Shown piece by piece: positions 60,783 to 64,000 of a stretch of DNA of 64,000 nucleotides. Source of the stretch: Catenuloplanes niger. Lineage in GTDB: Bacteria > Actinomycetota > Actinomycetes > Mycobacteriales > Micromonosporaceae. Below the pieces are notes generated by a model that saw only the letters and a program-made list of their open reading frames with translations, did not search any database and was not told the origin of the DNA. Location of the stretch: NCBI RefSeq assembly GCF_031458255.1, contig NZ_JAVDYC010000001.1, positions 8,294,501-8,358,500 of the forward strand, read 5' to 3'. Position 1 is the stretch's first letter. The number at the start of each line of letters is the position of its first letter. The position numbers and the translations under genes were made by a program.

Positions 60783-60923
60783 ATGGTGACCAACACGCTT
60801 CGTACCCACGATCCGGTGGCGCTCGACCCCGGCGCGCGGAGCCCGATCGCGGCCGCCCGGCACGCCCCGCTGCCGCCGCTGCCCGACGGCGACGTCCCCG
60901 ACCTCGGCATCCAGCGCCGCTAG
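60783..60923 (+). CDS. Small 46-residue protein upstream of a receiver protein
   Basis: 46 residues, MVTNTLRTHDPVALDPGARS then PLPDGDVPDLGIQRR. Codon bias is actinobacterial, and the stop lies 12 bp before the receiver gene, inside whose ribosome-binding site it ends (TAGGAGG). It has no recognised domain. It may be a real peptide that couples translation to the next gene. The gap 60559-60782 holds the subtilisin promoter region and nothing else that can be supported. Confidence 0.5.
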   Translation: MVTNTLRTHDPVALDPGARSPIAAARHAPLPPLPDGDVPDLGIQRR

Positions 60924-60935
60924 GAGGCGAGCATC

Positions 60936-61391
60936 GTGCGCCAGACCACCATGCCGTACCTGACCAGCGCGTTCATCGTTCCCGCCACGCTGCCCGAACC
61001 GGAGCCGCACGGCCCGTCCGACGCGCCGTGCGTCCTGGTCGCGGACGACGACGAGGACGTCCGCGCGCTCATCGAGTTCACCCTCGAGGCGGCCGGCTAC
61101 CGGGTGCTCACCACCGGCGACGGTCTGTCCGCGCTCAGCCTCGCGGTCCAGCACCGTCCGGAGCTGATCCTGCTCGACGTGGTGATGCCCGGGATGAACG
61201 GTCTGGACATCTGCTACGAACTGCGGGCCAAGCCGCGCACCACGGACATCCCGGTCCTGATGCTCAGCGGCCGGGACGCCGCCGACGACATCGACCTCGG
61301 CATGACGCTCGGCGCCAGCTACTACATGACCAAGCCGTTCCGGCCGCAGGAGCTGGTCAACCGGGTGCAGCGTCTGCTGGCCGTGCCGTAG
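60936..61391 (+). CDS. Stand-alone receiver-domain response regulator
   Basis: 151 residues. A 30-residue leader is followed by a receiver domain (VLVADDDEDVRALIEFTLEA; phospho-accepting Asp in LILLDVVMPGMNG near residue 83; VLMLSGRDAADD; YYMTKPF with the conserved Lys). There is no output domain. Such single-domain regulators act by protein contact, often in PleD/DivK-like or Spo0F-like relays. GTG start at 60936 after AGGAGG. Confidence 0.93.
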   Translation: MRQTTMPYLTSAFIVPATLPEPEPHGPSDAPCVLVADDDEDVRALIEFTLEAAGYRVLTTGDGLSALSLAVQHRPELILLDVVMPGMNGLDICYELRAKPRTTDIPVLMLSGRDAADDIDLGMTLGASYYMTKPFRPQELVNRVQRLLAVP

Positions 61392-61543
61392 CCCTCGCCG
61401 GCGCTCCGCCGCGGGTGGTCCCGCTAGCGCGCGCGGCCACCGCTGCCGGTCGCGACGGCCGCCGCGTGTCGCGACGGCCGTCGCGCGTCGGGTGCGGCCG
61501 GCCGAGGTGCGGTCGGCCGGCCGGCCGGTGGCTGGGTGCGGGG

Positions 61544-62353
61544 TCAGGAGGCGGACAGCAGGTCGACGACGAAGCGGAGTGCGCCGGCCGGCCGGCCGCC
61601 GCCCGGGTTGTCGCCGTAGGCCAGGTCGGCCGGGATGTCGAGCTGGACCCGGCTGCCCACGGTCACGCCGGCCAGTCCCCGGTCCCAGCCCTGGATGACG
61701 TTCCCGGCGCCGAGCTGGAAGGTGAACGGCTCCGAACGGCTCCAGGACGAGTCGAACTCCGCGCCGTCGGCGTGGGTGACGCCCACGTAGTTCACGTTGA
61801 TCGTCTGACCGGCCTGGGCCGCGGCACCGGTGCCCTTGATCAGGGTCGTCGTCGTGAGCTCGGCGACCGCGCCGGTGCCGGCGGTCACCGCCGGTTTCTG
61901 GCCCAGGGCCGGGTCGGCACCCGCGGGCAGCGGCGGGAACGCCGTGTCCGTCGCGGCCACGGTGGGGCTCGGGGCGGCCGCGTCCGGGCTCGCGGTCGTG
62001 GCCGCGGGATCCCGGCCCGTCGCGGTGCTGATCCACACGACCAGGCCGACGACGAGCGCCAGCACGATCGCGGCGGCGCCGGCCACGGTCAGGATCTGCC
62101 GCCGCTGCTGCCGCGCCCGGGCGCGGGCCTTGGCGACCTTGGCCTCCGCGCGCTTCTCGGCCTTCGTCTTGAGCGGCGGTCCACCGGCGCTCCCACGCTG
62201 CGGTCCACCGGCGCTCCCACGCTGCGGTCCACCGGCATTCCCGCGCTGCGGTCCACCGGCATTCCCACGCGGCTGTCCACCGGCGTTGCCACGCGGTGCG
62301 CCGGTGGTACGCCGGGCAGCCGCGCTGTCGCTGTTCGTCACGGAATCGGGCAC
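61544..62353 (-). CDS. Membrane-anchored FKBP-type peptidyl-prolyl isomerase
   Basis: 269 residues. A cytoplasmic head with 8-residue GGPQRG(N/S)A repeats (about 15-60) and a basic helix leads to one membrane segment (TVAGAAAIVLALVVGLVVWI, about 90-112), a stalk and a C-terminal FKBP domain (GQTINVNYVGVTHADGAEFD, FTFQLGAGNVIQGWDRGL, VQLDIPADLAYGD). It catalyses proline isomerisation outside the membrane, probably folding exported proteins. GTG at 62353 lies six bases after TATCGT (minus strand), a likely leaderless start. Confidence 0.92.
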   Translation of the reverse strand: MPDSVTNSDSAAARRTTGAPRGNAGGQPRGNAGGPQRGNAGGPQRGSAGGPQRGSAGGPPLKTKAEKRAEAKVAKARARARQQRRQILTVAGAAAIVLALVVGLVVWISTATGRDPAATTASPDAAAPSPTVAATDTAFPPLPAGADPALGQKPAVTAGTGAVAELTTTTLIKGTGAAAQAGQTINVNYVGVTHADGAEFDSSWSRSEPFTFQLGAGNVIQGWDRGLAGVTVGSRVQLDIPADLAYGDNPGGGRPAGALRFVVDLLSAS

Positions 62354-62499
62354 GGCCCGACGATACGACACCCGATCGACCGCGACCGCGGCACCGCCCG
62401 GGCCCCGGTGCCGACCGCGTCCGGACCCGTGCCCCTCGGGAAGCCGAGTGGCATCGGTGCCCGCGGGAGCAGTCGGGCCGTGGCCGCCGGAAGAGGTCG

Positions 62500-62694
62500 T
62501 CAGTCCGTCAGCGCGAGCCGGGTGGCGGTGACGAACGCGTCGAGGACCGCCGTGGTGGTGTGTCTGCGCCGGGCACGGGTGTTCTCCGTGAACATCTGGC
62601 CGCGCAGCTCCGTGGTCGGTTCCAGTTGGGTGCCGGCGCCGGTGTACGTACGGTTGGCGATGTTGGCCGGGTCGGTGCCGGCCGGCGAGTCCAC
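62500..62694 (-). CDS. Small hypothetical protein or gene remnant
   Basis: 64 residues from GTG 62694, including YTGAGTQLEPTTELRGQMFT and TTTAVLDAFVTATRLALTD. Third-position GC is very high, so it looks coding, but there is no ribosome-binding site and it could be the C-terminal end of a lost gene. Not recognised. Confidence 0.4.
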   Translation of the reverse strand: MDSPAGTDPANIANRTYTGAGTQLEPTTELRGQMFTENTRARRRHTTTAVLDAFVTATRLALTD

Positions 62695-62702
62695 CGTGGA
62701 CG

Positions 62703-62896
62703 CGTCAAGGTGCGCCGAGCTCGCGGCCGCGCTCGCCGCCGATCCGGGCGGGGCGATCCCGGCGTACGAGGCGGCGATGTTCGCCCGGGTCCGGCCGATC
62801 GCCGAGGCGTCCGCCCGCGCCCAGGCGATGATGCTGTCGCCGACCGCGGCGGACGACATCGTCCGCTTCTTCGGCTCCGGGGTCGCGCCCGGGTGA
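62703..62896 (+). pseudogene. C-terminal remnant of an FAD-dependent monooxygenase-like gene
   Basis: The frame reads ELAAALAADPGGAIPAYEAA then MFARVRPIAEASARAQAMML, which is the usual C-terminal helix pattern of PheA/UbiH-type FAD monooxygenases (leucine-alanine-rich ELALAL region, then YEAAMFPR-like). The GDAAH region and everything before it are absent, so only about 60 residues remain. Confidence 0.55.
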
Positions 62897-62908
62897 CACC
62901 ATGGCGGC

Positions 62909-63106
62909 ATGACCCCGGAGCAGCACGCCACCCGCGCGGAGGAACTCGTCGCCGAGGCCGAGCAGTTGTACGGCGACCTCCGCGGCGACATCGAGAACGC
63001 CGACCGGGTCGACCAGGCGCTCTGGGGCTTCCTCGACACCACGGTCCGCCTCGGCCAACTGCACGCCACCCTCGCGCTCCGGCCGCCGGAGACGCCCGCG
63101 CCGTAG
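62909..63106 (+). CDS. Small helical hypothetical protein
   Basis: 65 residues, MTPEQHATRAEELVAEAEQL with DIENADRVDQALWGFLDTTV. Predicted as two amphipathic helices, probably forming a coiled coil. No membrane segment and no known family. Codon bias is good. It lies 73 bp before the next hypothetical gene. Confidence 0.65.
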   Translation: MTPEQHATRAEELVAEAEQLYGDLRGDIENADRVDQALWGFLDTTVRLGQLHATLALRPPETPAP

Positions 63107-63179
63107 CGGTGCGCGGCGCCGGGTCCGCGGCGTCGCGGGGCGGCGGTTCGGCGGCCGGTGGGCCGGGTAGCGAGGAGCC

Positions 63180-63710
63180 ATGAACCGTAACCTCGTCAAG
63201 GGCCTGCGGGCCGCCTGGGAGCTGGCCGAGTTCCGGGACGGGCTCCGGCACCTGATCGATCTCGACGAGGTCGCGATGCTGCTGGCCACGCTCGCCGTCG
63301 CCGATGCCGAGCGCGACGGCGAGGTCGAACGCAGCCTGCTGGAGCTGCTGCGGTCCGCGCTCGACCGGGCCGAGATCCGGGAGGCCGTGATGCTGCTGCT
63401 GGAGCGCGACGAGGTGCGCCGCCCGCTGGTCGCCGCGACCGCGGAACCCTTCGCGGACCGCCCGGCCCTGGCTGCCGCGGTCGCCGCCGCGGCCGAGGAC
63501 CCGGCGGTGCGGCGCGAGGTGCGGGCGGTGCTGGACGACGCCCGGGCCCGCGCGCTGATCTGGGCCGCGGTCGACGACCAGGTGGCGGGCCACCGCTTCG
63601 GCCTGCTGCGCCGCGCCGCGCTGCTGTTCGTCCGTCACCCCGGCGTCCGCCGCCTCGCCTGGACGCTGCACCGCCACGGCGTCCTCCGCGAGCTCCGCCG
63701 CACCCCGTGA
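63180..63710 (+). CDS. Helical hypothetical protein
   Basis: 176 residues of mostly helical, Ala/Arg/Leu-rich sequence (RAAWELAEFRDGLRHLIDLD, MLLLERDEVRRPLVAATAEP, LLRRAALLFVRHPGVRRLAW). There is no signal peptide and no recognised domain. Strong GAGGAG ribosome-binding site before the ATG at 63180. A CGCCCGG/CCGGGCG inverted repeat at 63720-63735 follows the stop and may terminate it. Confidence 0.75.
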   Translation: MNRNLVKGLRAAWELAEFRDGLRHLIDLDEVAMLLATLAVADAERDGEVERSLLELLRSALDRAEIREAVMLLLERDEVRRPLVAATAEPFADRPALAAAVAAAAEDPAVRREVRAVLDDARARALIWAAVDDQVAGHRFGLLRRAALLFVRHPGVRRLAWTLHRHGVLRELRRTP

Positions 63711-63797
63711 CCACCACCCGCCCGGGGCCGGGCGCGGGATGGCGGTTGAGCCGGCGGCACGGTTCGGGAGGTCTGCGCCGGCGTGGTGACCTGCGCG

Positions 63798-64000
63798 TCA
63801 ACCCGCCGGCCAGTCGGGCGTGTCGGTCGCGGACGGCAGCAGTGCGCTGAGCGCGGCCGCAGCGTGCAGCAGCGCGTGGGAGCGGGCGGTCAGGGCCGCC
63901 TCCCGGGTGCCGAGCGCGGGGCCGGCGTCGGCGTGGCGCAGCTCCGGCAGCAGCGCGCGCAGCGTGGCGATCGGGTATCCGGCCCGGCGGAGCTGGTCGG
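63798..64000 (-). CDS. C-terminal part of a MerR-family regulator (partial)
   Basis: The open frame enters from the window edge and ends at 63798. The 66 visible residues, DQLRRAGYPIATLRALLPEL and ALTARSHALLHAAAALSALL, match the effector-side helices of MerR regulators. The DNA-binding part lies outside the window. Confidence 0.7.
   Translation of the reverse strand, partial: DQLRRAGYPIATLRALLPELRHADAGPALGTREAALTARSHALLHAAAALSALLPSATDTPDWPAG

Overview
This window is 64 kb of very GC-rich DNA with strong G/C bias at third codon positions, GTG starts, leaderless-looking promoters and many AfsR/SARP regulators. That points to a filamentous actinomycete, probably of the Micromonosporaceae (Actinoplanes-like); the family assignment is inference. 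No tRNA, rRNA, insertion sequence, phage gene or CRISPR array was seen.

Layout. 1-4.6 kb: the end of a secreted glycosidase-like gene, a SulP anion transporter with its own MerR regulator and a clear MerR-type operator, and a divergent SDR/XRE pair. 4.8-13.4 kb: a TetR gene followed by two tandem AfsR-type regulators that share a 201-bp identical tract, a C-terminally truncated AMP-forming ligase, and a stand-alone SARP with a structured promoter. 13.5-19.4 kb: ureohydrolase, GNAT, aspartate/glutamate racemase, then a four-gene ABC transporter plus NarL-type two-component operon behind a perfect 20-bp palindrome. 19.5-28.1 kb: methyltransferase, DEAD-box helicase, SIMPL protein, an XRE-controlled MFS/SDR operon and a secreted PL9-like pectate lyase behind a LacI-type operator. 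28.4-31.1 kb: a coupled TPR-like/hypothetical pair and an LLM oxidoreductase.

31.1-41 kb is the least ordinary part. It holds a candidate small RNA, a SARP-like DNA-binding protein with a C-terminal AGRDQYV motif, a GT-B-like protein coupled to a small protein, a STAND ATPase with TPRs, an NLR-like STAND protein with the matching motif AGGNQYI at its N-terminus, and a frameshifted membrane protein. The shared short motif on a putative effector and on a neighbouring NLR resembles the arrangement of bacterial amyloid-signalling pairs. This is the best candidate for an undescribed system.

41-49.4 kb: a membrane-anchored Hsp70-like ATPase, a 1.5-kb gene-free tract rich in tandem repeats (15 copies of a 22-bp-period unit), an LCP-type cell-wall ligase, a lipoprotein, and a lipid kinase/phosphoesterase operon. 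49.4-56.6 kb: a VHL-beta-like membrane protein, a DUF4956-VTC-CotH operon whose CotH protein carries a CBM2 module, and a fifth AfsR/SARP-type protein. 56.8-64 kb: an IlvD-family sugar-acid dehydratase with an SDR, a subtilisin, a stand-alone receiver protein, an FKBP isomerase, gene remnants, small hypothetical genes and the end of a MerR regulator.

Regulation dominates the window. Seven SARP and/or NB-ARC proteins occur in 64 kb, several beside promoters that carry 11-bp-spaced repeats, and five genes start six to eight bases after a TANNNT box, consistent with leaderless transcripts.
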